A stretch of 64,000 nt of DNA from Salinicola halophyticus (GCF_003206695.1 NZ_PZJN01000006.1:442850-506849); one strand, 5' to 3'; shown: positions 40,213 through 51,152, numbered from the stretch's first letter. Numbers and translations are program-made. The notes: generated by a model not told the origin, from the letters alone.

Positions 40213-40315
40213 GTGTTGGCACCTTTCGGTATCGCTGTTTCTCGATAACTGGCTAATTACCAAAGCATAGTGATGAGACTTTACGCCAATAGACAAATGG
40301 CGGATTGGTTTCGAT

Positions 40316-40337
40316 TGAATTATGAATTCATAATTCA
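40316..40337. promoter_or_regulatory. Perfect 22-bp palindrome upstream of the TRAP operon
   Basis: The half-site is TGAATTATGAA. It lies 122 bp before the dctP ATG in an otherwise gene-free 548-bp region, and shares a 14-mer with the glcG/gntR promoter. It is the best candidate for the GntR operator. Confidence 0.7.
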
Positions 40338-40458
40338 TTGGCAAGATCCCAAGGTGCTCGCACTGCGGGGTATCGACCGGAGCGTGGCAATAATCCCGAC
40401 GGCCTTCCCGGTCCATCGTTCAGGCGAGCCAATATAAAAAGACGGAAGGACGCCAGTG

Positions 40459-41439
40459 ATGAAAAGTCTCAAAGCAGGCCTGTTGGCACTAGCGCTGATG
40501 GCCGGTGCCAACCATGCCAATGCCCAGGAAGTTCAGGTCAAGTTTGCCCATGTCGGTGAGCCGGGCTCGCTGTTCGCCAAGGTGTCCGAGGAGTTCGCCA
40601 AGCGCGCCAACGAGAAGCTCGCCGGTGAAGCCAAGGTGGTCGTCTACGGGTCGAGCCAGCTGGGCGGCGATTCCGAACTGCTGAAGAAGCTCAAGCTGGG
40701 CACCGTCGATCTGGCGCTGCCTTCGACCGTCATGAGCAGTGTCGCCCCGCAGTTCGCCCTGTTCGAGATGCCGTATCTGATCGCCGATCGTGATCACATG
40801 GCCAAGGTGCGCGACGAGGTGGTGAGACCTCAGCTCTATCCGGTCGCCGAGAGCCGGGGGTATCACATCATCGGCGTGTGGGAAAACGGATTCCGTCAAA
40901 TCACCAACAACGAGCGGCCGATCACCACGCCGGCCGATCTTTCCGGTATCAAGCTGCGTGTGCCGCAGGGCGTCTGGCGCGTCGAGATGTTCAAGAGCTA
41001 CGGTGCCAATCCCTCGCCCATGGCGCTGTCCGAGGTGTTCGTCGCCCTGCAGACGGGCGCCATGGACGGTCAGGAAAATCCGCTGGTCCAGACCTACGCC
41101 TCGCGCCTGCAGGAAGTGCAGAAGTACCTCTCGCTCTCCGATCACATCTATACCCCGGCCTTCGTCACCGCGGGCCTGAGCTGGAACCGGCTGCCCGAAC
41201 ACGTGCGCGACGTGCTCAAGCAGACGGCCGAAGAGATGGAGCCCTATGCGTTGGAGCAGGGCGCCAAGCTCGACGAGGAGACGCTCGTCAAGATGCGCGA
41301 CGCCGGTCTGCAGATCAACAAGGTCGATCGTCAGGCCTTTATCGATGCCTCCAAGCCGGTCTACGACAAGTTCATCAAGGACGTCGATGGCGGTCAGGCG
41401 ATGCTCGACAAGGTGCGTGAACTGCAACCCTCCAGTTAA
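40459..41439 (+). CDS. TRAP transporter substrate-binding protein DctP
   Basis: The 326-residue periplasmic protein has a Sec signal (cleavage at about 23 after ANA) and the DctP fold. It has the opening AHVGEPGSLFAKV and the ligand-clamping arginine region GIKLRVPQGVWRVEM. TRAP systems import carboxylates using a sodium or proton gradient, common in halophiles. The substrate is unknown but is expected to be an organic acid, given the crotonase and CoA-transferase downstream. Confidence 0.9.
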   Translation: MKSLKAGLLALALMAGANHANAQEVQVKFAHVGEPGSLFAKVSEEFAKRANEKLAGEAKVVVYGSSQLGGDSELLKKLKLGTVDLALPSTVMSSVAPQFALFEMPYLIADRDHMAKVRDEVVRPQLYPVAESRGYHIIGVWENGFRQITNNERPITTPADLSGIKLRVPQGVWRVEMFKSYGANPSPMALSEVFVALQTGAMDGQENPLVQTYASRLQEVQKYLSLSDHIYTPAFVTAGLSWNRLPEHVRDVLKQTAEEMEPYALEQGAKLDEETLVKMRDAGLQINKVDRQAFIDASKPVYDKFIKDVDGGQAMLDKVRELQPSS

Positions 41440-41501
41440 CCGCTGTGCGCGGTCGAGCTCGACGACTCGGGCTCGACCGGCTGTGGACGAAGGAACCGCC
41501 T

Positions 41502-42089
41502 ATGAAAACCCTGAGTACGCTTCGCGATGGTTTCAATCGCCTGCTCGAGATCATCGTGGTCATCAACATGCTGGTGTTGGCGGGCATCGTCATCGTCGGC
41601 TTCCTTTCGCGCCTGGTGGGGTCGCCCTTTACCTGGTATGACGAAGCGGCTTCGATCAGCCTGGCCTGGCTGACCTATTACGGGGCTGCGCTGGCTGCCG
41701 CCAAGGGCGCGCATATCGCCTGTCCCAGCATCGTTAACGCGTTCACGCCGCGGATACGGTTGCCCATCGCCCTGCTGGGCGAGGCGGTGACGATCGCGTT
41801 CTTCGTGTTGCTCACCCTGACCGGCTGGCAGGTGGTCCAGATTCTGGCGGGCTCGACCATGATCAGTCTGACCAGTGTGTCACTGCAGTTTACCCAGTCG
41901 GCGCTGCCGATCGCCTCGGTCCTGTTCATCATCGCGGAGCTGCTGCGATTGCCTGAGGTGATTCGCCAGGCGCGCGGTGAAGGTTTCGTCGATCACGAAC
42001 TCGAAGAAATCGGCTTGAGCCCGAACATGGCCAGTCAGAGCGATGCCGCACCCGACGTGCGGTCTAGCGCAGGAGGTACGGCACGATGA
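41502..42089 (+). CDS. TRAP transporter small permease DctQ
   Basis: The 195-residue membrane protein has four predicted helices and the family segment FTWYDEAASISLAWLTYYGAA. The C-terminal 40 residues are hydrophilic. The stop overlaps dctM by four bases (ATGA). Confidence 0.88.
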   Translation: MKTLSTLRDGFNRLLEIIVVINMLVLAGIVIVGFLSRLVGSPFTWYDEAASISLAWLTYYGAALAAAKGAHIACPSIVNAFTPRIRLPIALLGEAVTIAFFVLLTLTGWQVVQILAGSTMISLTSVSLQFTQSALPIASVLFIIAELLRLPEVIRQARGEGFVDHELEEIGLSPNMASQSDAAPDVRSSAGGTAR

Positions 42090-43372
42090 TTCTCATGCTG
42101 ATGTTCATCGGGCTGCTGGTGTTGATCGTGCTCAACGTGCCGATCGCCATCGCCCTGGGCCTGGTGGGCGCCGTTGCCGTCTACTCCAGCTACGGGGTCT
42201 ACGCGCTACCCAATATCGGACTGACGATGTTCGAGGGGGCCACCAACTTTCCGCTGATCGCCATTCCGCTGTTCATTCTGGCCGGTGCGATCATGAACGC
42301 CTCGAGTATCTCGCGACGTCTGATCGACTTCGCTTCTTCGCTAGTCGGCTTCGTCAAGGGCGGGCTGGCGATGGTGACGATCGGTTCCTCGATCTTCTTC
42401 GCCGAAATCTCGGGTTCGGCCGTGGCCGGTGTCTCGGCGCTGGGCAGCCTGCTGATTCCGGCGATGAAGAGCCGCGGCTACTCCAAGGAGTTCGCCGCCG
42501 CGATCTCGTCATCTGCTGCCAGTCTGGCGATCATCCTGCCGCCGTCGATTCCGATGATTCTGTATGCGGTGATGTCGGGGGAATCGGTGGTCAAGATGTT
42601 CGTCGCCGGCATCTTCCCGGGGCTGCTGGGTGCCCTGGGCCTGGCCATCGCCTGCTATTTTCTGGCGCGCAAGCACAACTTCCCTTCCGAGGGGCGTTTT
42701 CAGGCCAGCCGGGTGTGGAAATCCTTCAAGGAGGCGATCTGGGCGCTGATGATCCCGGTGATCATCCTCGGCGGCATCTTCGGCGGTATCGTCACTGCTA
42801 CCGAAGGCGCGGCGCTGGCTGTCGTGGTGGCGATCTTCATCAGTGCGGTGATCTATCGGGAATTCACGCTGAAGACACTGTGGAAATCGTGTCTGGATGC
42901 CGGTATCCAGACCGCCGTGGTGATGCTGCTGGTGGCGAGTTCGGCGCTGGTCGGGCTCTACCTCACCGAGTCCCAGCTGCCGCAGCAACTGGCCAATTCG
43001 ATCAGCGGTCTGACCGACAACAAGTACGTCATTCTCGCGTTGCTCAACATCATCTTCCTGATTCTCGGTGTGTTTCTGCACTCGGCGGCGGCGATCATTC
43101 TGGTGGTGCCGATCGTACTGCCGCTGATCATCCAGGTGGGTATCGATCCTCTGCACTTCGGTCTGATCGTAACGCTCAATCTGGCCATCGGTCAGCAGAC
43201 GCCACCGGTGGCCAGCGTCCTGATCGCCTCGTGCTCGATCGCCAAGGCGGACATTTGGCGCACCTCGAAAACCAATCTCTGGTTCCTGGGAGTGCTGTTC
43301 ATCGTGTTGATCTTCAACACCTACGTGCCCGATTTCGCACTGCTGCTGGTGCACCTGATTTACGGCAGTTGA
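42086..43372 (+). CDS. TRAP transporter large permease DctM
   Basis: The 428-residue protein has about twelve helices and the typical AEISGSAVAGVSALGSLLIPAMKSRGY and TPPVASVL segments. It forms the transport core with DctQ and the DctP receptor. A 70-bp gap separates it from the crotonase gene, so they are probably in one transcript. Confidence 0.93.
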   Translation: MILMLMFIGLLVLIVLNVPIAIALGLVGAVAVYSSYGVYALPNIGLTMFEGATNFPLIAIPLFILAGAIMNASSISRRLIDFASSLVGFVKGGLAMVTIGSSIFFAEISGSAVAGVSALGSLLIPAMKSRGYSKEFAAAISSSAASLAIILPPSIPMILYAVMSGESVVKMFVAGIFPGLLGALGLAIACYFLARKHNFPSEGRFQASRVWKSFKEAIWALMIPVIILGGIFGGIVTATEGAALAVVVAIFISAVIYREFTLKTLWKSCLDAGIQTAVVMLLVASSALVGLYLTESQLPQQLANSISGLTDNKYVILALLNIIFLILGVFLHSAAAIILVVPIVLPLIIQVGIDPLHFGLIVTLNLAIGQQTPPVASVLIASCSIAKADIWRTSKTNLWFLGVLFIVLIFNTYVPDFALLLVHLIYGS

Positions 43373-43442
43373 AGTACGCCAGCCGAGGCGCGCAGCTGAA
43401 GCGCCTCGACGCCTCACCGATACCGACCATGAGAGCGACACC

Positions 43443-44231
43443 ATGATTCAGGATGACGAAATCCGCTGTTATCAGGAGGGCACGATCGGTTGGATTCGCT
43501 TCAACCGCCCGGAAGCCCGTAATGCCATGACCTGGCACATGTACGAGGCCATGGCAAAGGCTTGCCAGCAGTTCGACGAGAATCAGGAAATCCAGCTGAT
43601 CGCCTTCCGTGGCGAGGGCGCGGAGGCTTTCGTCGCGGGGACCGATATCAAGCAGTTTGTTGAATTTACTGCTCCCCGCGATGGGATCGACTACGAGCGC
43701 CGGATCGATGCGGTGATCGGCGGCATCGAGCGGGTGACGACGCCGACGGTGGCGCTGATCGACGGCTACTGCGTCGGCGGTGGTGCGGCCATCGCCATGG
43801 CCTGCGACTTCCGCTACGCCAATAGTGCCTTCAAGTTCGGGATTCCCATCGCCAGGACCGTGGGCAACTGCATGTCGATCACCAACGTGTCGAGACTGGT
43901 CGACCTGCTCGGTATCGCGCGAACCAAGCGCGTACTGATGCTGGCGAAGATGATCGAGATCGACGAGGCGGTGACGGTCGGGCTGATCGACGCCGTCGTC
44001 GAAAGCGAAGGGCTCGACGAGACTGCCAGGGCCCTCGCCGAGAAGCTGGCGGGTCACGCGCCGCTGACGATGCGGGCGACGAAAGTCCTGATCAATCGAA
44101 TCCTCGATCAGCGGCGGCCCGATCCTGAAGCCGGCGATGACCTAATCGAGCTTTGTTACACCAGTGAAGATTTCCGGGGCGCCGTCAGGCGATTCATCGA
44201 CAAGACGCCATACACCTGGCAGGGCCGCTAG
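43443..44231 (+). CDS. Crotonase-superfamily protein lacking both hydratase glutamates
   Basis: The 262-residue protein has the crotonase fold with oxyanion-hole segments AFVAGTDIKQF (about 61-71) and YCVGGGAAIAMACDF. Aligned by eye to rat enoyl-CoA hydratase, the catalytic Glu144 (GGGCE) is Ala here (GGGAA) and Glu164 (QPE) is Ile (IPI). Simple water addition to an enoyl-CoA is therefore unlikely; isomerase, decarboxylase, hydrolase or a CaiD-like role remain open. It sits between a TRAP transporter and a CaiB/BaiF CoA-transferase, so it should act on the CoA ester of the imported acid. Confidence 0.85.
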   Translation: MIQDDEIRCYQEGTIGWIRFNRPEARNAMTWHMYEAMAKACQQFDENQEIQLIAFRGEGAEAFVAGTDIKQFVEFTAPRDGIDYERRIDAVIGGIERVTTPTVALIDGYCVGGGAAIAMACDFRYANSAFKFGIPIARTVGNCMSITNVSRLVDLLGIARTKRVLMLAKMIEIDEAVTVGLIDAVVESEGLDETARALAEKLAGHAPLTMRATKVLINRILDQRRPDPEAGDDLIELCYTSEDFRGAVRRFIDKTPYTWQGR

Positions 44232-44307
44232 ACCCGAAGGGACAGGCGCGTCATTCGTCAGCGCCGTTGACGCTTTCGTCATTGACAGGTTGGCAGGGAG
44301 AATCGCC

Positions 44308-45495
44308 ATGTTACCGCTGGAAGGCATGAAGGTACTCGACATCTCGCAGATCATGGCGGGCCCGTACTGCACCATGGTGCTGGGCGACATGGGGGCGGAC
44401 GTGATCAAGGTCGAGAAGACCAATGGCGGCGACGACAGCCGCCAGATGGGGCCTTACGTCAACGAGGAATCCACCTGCTTCGCGCAGATCAATCGCAACA
44501 AGCGCAGTATCTCGATCAACCTCAAGGAGCCCGACGGGCTGGAGCTTTTCTATCAGCTGGCGCGGGAAGTGGATGTCGTGGTCGAGAACTATCGACCCGG
44601 CGTGACCCAGTCGCTGAAGATCGATTACGACACTCTCAAGGAGATCAATCCCGGGCTGGTCTACTGTTCGATATCCGGTTACGGCCAGACGGGGCCGTAT
44701 CGACGCAAGGGCGGGTTCGACCTGGTCGCCCAGGGCATGACCGGACTGATGTCGATGACCGGCGAGCCCGGTCGGCGGCCGTTGAAGACCGGCGTTGCCG
44801 TCTACGATATCGGCGCCGGGATCACCGCGATCTATTCGATACTGGCAGCCTACATTCACAAGCAGAAGACAGGCGAGGGCCAACTGGTGGATGTGGCGAT
44901 TGCCGAGTGCGGCCTGCCCTGGTTCACCTGGGAGGCGGCAGCCTACTTCGCCGAGGGGCGCGTTCCGCAGCCGACCGGCTGGCGGCATCGGGTTTCCGCG
45001 CCGTATCAGGCAGTCAAGGTTCGCGATGGCTTCATCATGCTGGGGTGCGCGAACCAGCGTACCTGGGAGCGGTTCTGCAATGACGTGCTGGCGCGCCCCG
45101 AGTTGACTCAGGATCCCCGCTTCGTCACCAACAGCGACCGAGGGCAGAACGTCGACGCGCTGGAGGCCTTGCTGGAAACGTTGATGGGTGCGATGGACAT
45201 GCAGGAATGGCTGACCCGGTGCGACGAAGCCGGCGTACCGGCCGGGCCGATCAATGATTTCGCCCAGGCGATGGATGATCCGCATTATCGCGAGCGAGGC
45301 ATGGTTCAGGAGCTCGATCATCCGGTGATCGGACGCATGAAGACCATCGGTTTTGCCAGCAAGCTGTCGGGAACACCGCCCCAGATTCGACGCCCGGCGC
45401 CGATTTTCGCCCAGCATACCGATGAAGTGCTGGCGACGCTGGGTATCGAAGGCGATCGTCTGGCGGGACTGCGCGAGCGGGGCGTCGTTCGCTAG
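44308..45495 (+). CDS. CaiB/BaiF family (class III) CoA-transferase
   Basis: The 395-residue enzyme transfers CoA between carboxylates. The likely catalytic aspartate is D167 in TGVAVYDIGAG. The N-terminal LPLEGMKVLDISQIMAGPY and GYGQTGPYRRKGGFD segments are typical. ATG 44308 is preceded by GGGAG. With the crotonase upstream it would activate the TRAP substrate. Its stop lies one base from the stop of the convergent LysR gene. Confidence 0.88.
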   Translation: MLPLEGMKVLDISQIMAGPYCTMVLGDMGADVIKVEKTNGGDDSRQMGPYVNEESTCFAQINRNKRSISINLKEPDGLELFYQLAREVDVVVENYRPGVTQSLKIDYDTLKEINPGLVYCSISGYGQTGPYRRKGGFDLVAQGMTGLMSMTGEPGRRPLKTGVAVYDIGAGITAIYSILAAYIHKQKTGEGQLVDVAIAECGLPWFTWEAAAYFAEGRVPQPTGWRHRVSAPYQAVKVRDGFIMLGCANQRTWERFCNDVLARPELTQDPRFVTNSDRGQNVDALEALLETLMGAMDMQEWLTRCDEAGVPAGPINDFAQAMDDPHYRERGMVQELDHPVIGRMKTIGFASKLSGTPPQIRRPAPIFAQHTDEVLATLGIEGDRLAGLRERGVVR

Positions 45496-45496
45496 T

Positions 45497-46441
45497 TCAA
45501 TCGGCGTTCTCTGGCGCGGCGATTTCCTGCGACCGCCGCGCTTCCTCTTCCAGCCAGTCGTGAACCGCGCGTACTCGGCGATCGTCCAGCGCTCCCTGCT
45601 GGTAGACCAGCCCGTAACGTTTGCCGGTCGCCACCGAGCCGGCAAACGGTGCGATCAGGCGTCCACTGGCGAGCTCGTCGCCGATCAGAGTCCTCCGGGC
45701 GATCGCCACGCCCATGCCGGCGATCGCCGCTTCCACCGTCAGTTGATTGCGATTGAAGGTGTAGCCCCGACGCACGTTGACGCGCTGGCCGCCGATCGCC
45801 TGCAGGTAATGCTCCCATTCGGCGTAATCGTGGCTGCCCCGCCATGCCGTCACGTCATGCAGCAGCGGGTAGTAGCCCAGCGCCTCGGGGGCGGTGAGCG
45901 GAGGACGACGCCTGAGTAGCTGCGGCGAGCAGACGGCAAAGATCCGTTCATCGATCAGCGGCGTGGTCTGCAGTCCGGGGTAGTGGCCGTCGTTGAGATC
46001 GATGGCCAGGTCGTAGCCGCCATCGAGCAGCGACAGGTTGCTGTCCTCGGCGCTGAGATGAAGATCGATATCGGGAAAGCGCGCCTGCAGCCTCGGCAAT
46101 CTCGGCATCAGCCACTTGGCCAGGAACGACGGCAGGCAGCGTAGCCGCAATACGCCGCTCATGACCCCGCCACGCAGCCGGTCGACCTCCAGCCCGACGG
46201 CGTCGTAAGCCTGGGCGACCACGCGGGCCAGGCGTTCTCCTTCTTCCGTCAGCGCCAGTTGACGTGGCAGACGCCGGAACAGACGAAAGCCCAGACGCTC
46301 CTCGAGCTGCTTGATCTGCTGGCTGACCGCGCCGGTGGTGACATGGAGTTCTTCTGCCGCCCGTGTGAACGACAGATGGCGAGCGCTGATGGCGAAGACC
46401 TTCAACCAGGCGTGGGTCTGGGCATTGAGCGATGGGAACAT
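45497..46441 (-). CDS. LysR-family regulator, GcvA-like
   Basis: The 314-residue protein has an N-terminal HTH (about 14-60, FTRAAEELHVTTGAVSQQIKQLE) and an effector domain of GcvA type. It is divergent from sdaA across a 141-bp AT-rich region, so control of serine dehydratase is the simplest reading; it is convergent with the CoA-transferase. The effector is unknown. Confidence 0.87.
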   Translation of the reverse strand: MFPSLNAQTHAWLKVFAISARHLSFTRAAEELHVTTGAVSQQIKQLEERLGFRLFRRLPRQLALTEEGERLARVVAQAYDAVGLEVDRLRGGVMSGVLRLRCLPSFLAKWLMPRLPRLQARFPDIDLHLSAEDSNLSLLDGGYDLAIDLNDGHYPGLQTTPLIDERIFAVCSPQLLRRRPPLTAPEALGYYPLLHDVTAWRGSHDYAEWEHYLQAIGGQRVNVRRGYTFNRNQLTVEAAIAGMGVAIARRTLIGDELASGRLIAPFAGSVATGKRYGLVYQQGALDDRRVRAVHDWLEEEARRSQEIAAPENAD

Positions 46442-46582
46442 GATTTAGCCAGGCTATAGGTTTTGGCAGTTTTTATCGATTGTGTCTGCAATATACGGCG
46501 AGCACACTGAAGTCAAACTATATCGTATGCCTGTTCCGAGAACGACGGTTCATGGCGTCGGACCGACATCAGAGGTGGCCGC

Positions 46583-47971
46583 ATGACTTTCAGTGTGTTT
46601 GATCTGTTCAAGATCGGTATCGGGCCCTCGAGCTCGCATACGGTCGGGCCCATGCAGGCGGCCCATGATTTCGTCATGACGCTGCGCCAACGCGAGCTGC
46701 TGGGAGCCGTCACCCGAGTCTCGATCACCCTCTACGGATCGTTGTCCGCCACGGGGCGAGGACACAATACGGATAGCGCCGTGTTGGGAGGGCTGATGGG
46801 GGAGCGCCCGCTCAGCGTGGACCCGGACGACCTGGCACTTCGGCTGGCGGCAACGGCGCGTGACGGCGAGCTCAAGCTGGCGGGCGTTCACAACGTCGCG
46901 TTCGATGCGGCTCGGGATATCGCGTGGTGCGACGAGATTCTCGACTATCACACCAACGCGCTTAAGCTGAGCGCCCAGGATCGAGATGGGGTGGTCTACG
47001 CCAATACCTACTATTCCATCGGCGGCGGTTTCGTGGTCGATGCCGAGCAGGCCGACCGCGCTGCCCGCAGCGATGCGCTAACGCCTGCGGTCACATTGCC
47101 TTATCCGTTCAGGAACGCCGTCGAGCTATTGAACATCTGTCGCCGAGAGGGGCTTTCCATCAGCGACGTGATGCTGGCCAACGAGCAGGTCTGGCGCAGC
47201 GAATCGGACATTCGCGACGGCCTGTGGCGTATCTGGCTGGCGATGAAGGCATGCGTCGACAGTGGCCTGGATCAGCAGGGCGTTCTGCCGGGCGGGCTCA
47301 ACGTCAGACGGCGGGCGCCGGCATTACATCGTCGTCTGATCGCGCTGGAGGGCGAGAAGAGTCTGATCGCCAGCACCTTCTCGGCGATGGACTGGGTCAA
47401 CCTGTTCGCGCTGGCCGTCAACGAAGAGAACGCCGCCGGGCGGCGTATGGTCACCGCGCCGACCAATGGCGCGGCCGGAATCGTGCCGGCGGTGTTGCAC
47501 TACTACATGAAATTCCAGCCGGGCGCCTGCGAGAAGGACGTCGTGCGGTTTCTGCTGACGGCCGGTGCGATCGGCATTCTGTGCAAGACCAACGCCTCGA
47601 TCTCCGGCGCCGAGGTCGGCTGCCAAGGCGAGGTCGGCTCGGCCTGCGCGATGGCCGCCGCCGGTCTGGCTGAGCTGATGGGAGGCACGCCGGCCCAGGT
47701 CGAAAATGCCGCCGAAATCGGCCTCGAACACAATCTGGGGCTGACCTGCGATCCCATCGCCGGGCTGGTCCAGGTGCCCTGCATCGAGCGCAATGCCATC
47801 GCCTCGGTCAAGGCGATCAACGCCGCGCAGATGGCGCTGTGCGGCGATGGCGAGCATTTCGTTTCCCTCGACAAGGTCATTCGCACCATGCGCGACACCG
47901 GACGTGACATGCAGGATAAATACAAGGAGACGTCGCGGGGCGGATTGGCCGTCAATACCATCGAATGCTGA
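46583..47971 (+). CDS. sdaA: L-serine dehydratase, iron-sulfur type
   Basis: The 462-residue single-chain enzyme deaminates L-serine to pyruvate. The N-terminal [21 protein letters not shown] and the cluster-binding region ([15 protein letters not shown] and [12 protein letters not shown]) are intact. Length matches E. coli SdaA/SdaB (about 455). It may consume serine, or limit the serine supply to the aminotransferase at 56 kb. The adjacent divergent LysR is its probable regulator. Confidence 0.95.
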   Translation: MTFSVFDLFKIGIGPSSSHTVGPMQAAHDFVMTLRQRELLGAVTRVSITLYGSLSATGRGHNTDSAVLGGLMGERPLSVDPDDLALRLAATARDGELKLAGVHNVAFDAARDIAWCDEILDYHTNALKLSAQDRDGVVYANTYYSIGGGFVVDAEQADRAARSDALTPAVTLPYPFRNAVELLNICRREGLSISDVMLANEQVWRSESDIRDGLWRIWLAMKACVDSGLDQQGVLPGGLNVRRRAPALHRRLIALEGEKSLIASTFSAMDWVNLFALAVNEENAAGRRMVTAPTNGAAGIVPAVLHYYMKFQPGACEKDVVRFLLTAGAIGILCKTNASISGAEVGCQGEVGSACAMAAAGLAELMGGTPAQVENAAEIGLEHNLGLTCDPIAGLVQVPCIERNAIASVKAINAAQMALCGDGEHFVSLDKVIRTMRDTGRDMQDKYKETSRGGLAVNTIEC

Positions 47972-48080
47972 GCGCCGTACTCGGGCCCGCAATAACGACA
48001 ATTGCGGCTGGCTGTGTCAATATCGGCTTCCTCGAGAAAGTGTGACGCGGTCGCTAAAAGTACGAATAAGGGCACGGGTA

Positions 48081-48815
48081 ATGAGCCAAGTCAGTTGCAT
48101 TGTTTGTCATTTCAAACACTACGGTGAGCTGTCCAAGAATGACGAGACTCTGCTGGCCGATCTCGAGCAAAGCCCGACGGAGGTCGCTGCCGACCAGATC
48201 CTGTGGCAGGAAGGGGATTCCGCACGCGAGTTCTGTACCCTGAGCAGGGGTTGGGCCTACTCCTTTCGCCATATGGAGGACGGTTCGAGACAGATTCTGG
48301 AAATCTATCTGCCCGGCGACATCATTGGCCTGAGAGAGTTCGCCTTCAAGGAGCGCCTCACCGGTGTTGCCATGCTGGAAGATGGCGTCGTCTGCCACTT
48401 TCCCCATCGGCGGCTGATCAACGTTTTTCGCGAATCGTTGACCCTATCGACGATTTTTTTCGCCATCTCTTCCCATCAGCAGGCATTGCTGACAGAGCGC
48501 TTGGTCAATCTGGCGCGGCGCAGCGCGCGTCAACGTCTGGCTCATCTGATCTACGAGATGTACGTGCGCCTGGATCGCACCAAGGCGCGTCAGGGCAACA
48601 GCATTCGTCTGCCGCTATCCCAGCAGCACCTGGGCGATGCCCTGGGGCTGTCATCGGTCCATGTCAGCCGCACGCTGACCGCGTTCCGTGAGGAGGGGCT
48701 GTTGCTTCGTTCGCGTCAGCGCATCGAGTTGCCCGATCCGGGCGCGCTGGCTCGCGAAGCCGAGTTCGGCGATGCCTATCTCAATGACGGGATCGATCAC
48801 TTCTTCAATCACTGA
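48081..48815 (+). CDS. Crp/Fnr-family transcriptional regulator
   Basis: The 244-residue protein has a cyclic-nucleotide-binding-type barrel (about 20-140) and a C-terminal winged helix ([23 protein letters not shown] at about 180-205). Its N terminus has C6 and C9, but the third N-terminal cysteine of FNR is absent, so a classic oxygen-sensing 4Fe-4S cluster is doubtful. Cyclic-AMP contact residues are not obvious either. ATG 48081 was chosen from the conserved start; a longer open frame overlaps sdaA. Confidence 0.85.
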   Translation: MSQVSCIVCHFKHYGELSKNDETLLADLEQSPTEVAADQILWQEGDSAREFCTLSRGWAYSFRHMEDGSRQILEIYLPGDIIGLREFAFKERLTGVAMLEDGVVCHFPHRRLINVFRESLTLSTIFFAISSHQQALLTERLVNLARRSARQRLAHLIYEMYVRLDRTKARQGNSIRLPLSQQHLGDALGLSSVHVSRTLTAFREEGLLLRSRQRIELPDPGALAREAEFGDAYLNDGIDHFFNH

Positions 48816-48834
48816 CACGACGCTGTCAGTGAAC

Positions 48835-49743
48835 CTAGGATGCTGGCCGGGCATGATCGCCCCCGGCAATCTCTCCCGGCAGGCGCGCCGACAGGAAATC
48901 GATCAGCAAACGGATCTTGGAAGAGAGCTGGCGGTGGCGTGGATAGACCGCCCAGACCGCCGTGTCGGTGAACTGATAGCGATCGAGCACGGCCGTCAGC
49001 TCTCCCTGCTGGATCGCCGCTTCCACGTAGTAATCCGGTAGCTGAGCTAGCCCGATCCCCTTGCAGGCGGCGTCCAGCAGTGCCGGCCCCGAATTGCCGC
49101 GCCAATTCCCCGATACGCGAATTTCTCGCCGTTGCCCTTCGACCTGGAACAGCCAGCTGTCGCGCGATCCGACCAGACAGTTGTGATGGGCAAGCTCGGA
49201 CAGACTGTGCGGTGTCGGCAGTCGCTGGAAGTAGTCGCGGGAGCCGACCACATACTCGCGGCGCTGGCACAGGCGCCTGGCCAGTAAGCTCGAATCCTTG
49301 AGCACGCCCATGCGGATGGCGATATCGAAGCCCTCGTCGATCAGTTCCACCGGGCGATTGGTGAAGTGCAGGCGTACGTCGAGCTGTGGATGGCGGCAGT
49401 GAAAGTCATTGACCAGCGGGGCAATGTAGCGCTCGCCGAATGTCGTCGCGCAGCTGATGGCCAGGCGGCCCCGCGGCTGCGACTGCAGTTCGTTGAGCGC
49501 GGCCTCGGCCTCCTGAAAACCATCGAGCAGCGATCGGCAATGTTCGTAGTAGACCGCGCCGCCATCGGTGAGCCGTATCTGGCGCGTTGTTCGATAGAGA
49601 AGCGGCGAGCCCAGCGTCTGTTCCAGCTGGCTGACCAGTCGGCTGACGTGGGAATTGGACACCTTCAGTGACCGGGCGGCGCGGGAGAACGTGCCCAGCC
49701 GCACCACGGCGACGAACGCCTCGATTCCCTCCCATCGTGACAT
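48835..49743 (-). CDS. LysR-family regulator divergent from frmA
   Basis: The 302-residue protein starts MSRWEGIEAFVAVVRLG, a typical LysR N terminus with HTH at about 18-65 (FSRAARSLKVSNSHVSRLVSQLE). It is divergent from the formaldehyde dehydrogenase gene, and a 19-bp dyad lies between them, so it probably regulates frmA-fghA. A longer start at 49782 exists but adds an unconserved leader. Confidence 0.87.
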   Translation of the reverse strand: MSRWEGIEAFVAVVRLGTFSRAARSLKVSNSHVSRLVSQLEQTLGSPLLYRTTRQIRLTDGGAVYYEHCRSLLDGFQEAEAALNELQSQPRGRLAISCATTFGERYIAPLVNDFHCRHPQLDVRLHFTNRPVELIDEGFDIAIRMGVLKDSSLLARRLCQRREYVVGSRDYFQRLPTPHSLSELAHHNCLVGSRDSWLFQVEGQRREIRVSGNWRGNSGPALLDAACKGIGLAQLPDYYVEAAIQQGELTAVLDRYQFTDTAVWAVYPRHRQLSSKIRLLIDFLSARLPGEIAGGDHARPAS

Positions 49744-49771
49744 GTTGGCCCCCTGGCTGTTCGTTATCCAT

Positions 49772-49790
49772 ATTGTTGTCATACAGCAAT
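49772..49790. promoter_or_regulatory. Dyad in the lysR/frmA intergenic region
   Basis: ATTGTTGT-CAT-ACAGCAAT is a 19-bp inverted repeat with one mismatch, 29 bp from the LysR start and 136 bp from frmA. It fits a LysR binding site (T-N11-A type). Confidence 0.5.
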
Positions 49791-49829
49791 AATCATGTGT
49801 TGAATGCCGGGTTTATTGCTGAGCGGTGA

Positions 49830-51032
<1,203 letters not shown>

Positions 51033-51035
<3 letters not shown>

Positions 51036-51152
51036 TACGCGCCCGAAGCCGCGCGCAGGGCTCTTGATCGCGCCCCGGGCTACGCGAAGAGCATATGATT
51101 TATCGCGCCCGAAGCCGCGCGAAGAGCTCTTGATCGCGCCCGAAGCCGCTCG
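51033..51152. repeat. 31-35-bp imperfect tandem repeats from the frmA stop codon
   Basis: Four units containing GCGCCCGAAGCCGCGCG or a variant start at 51039, 51070, 51105 and 51136. Each is preceded by a TGAT whose first occurrence is the frmA stop codon. They fill most of the frmA-fghA gap. Confidence 0.9.
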
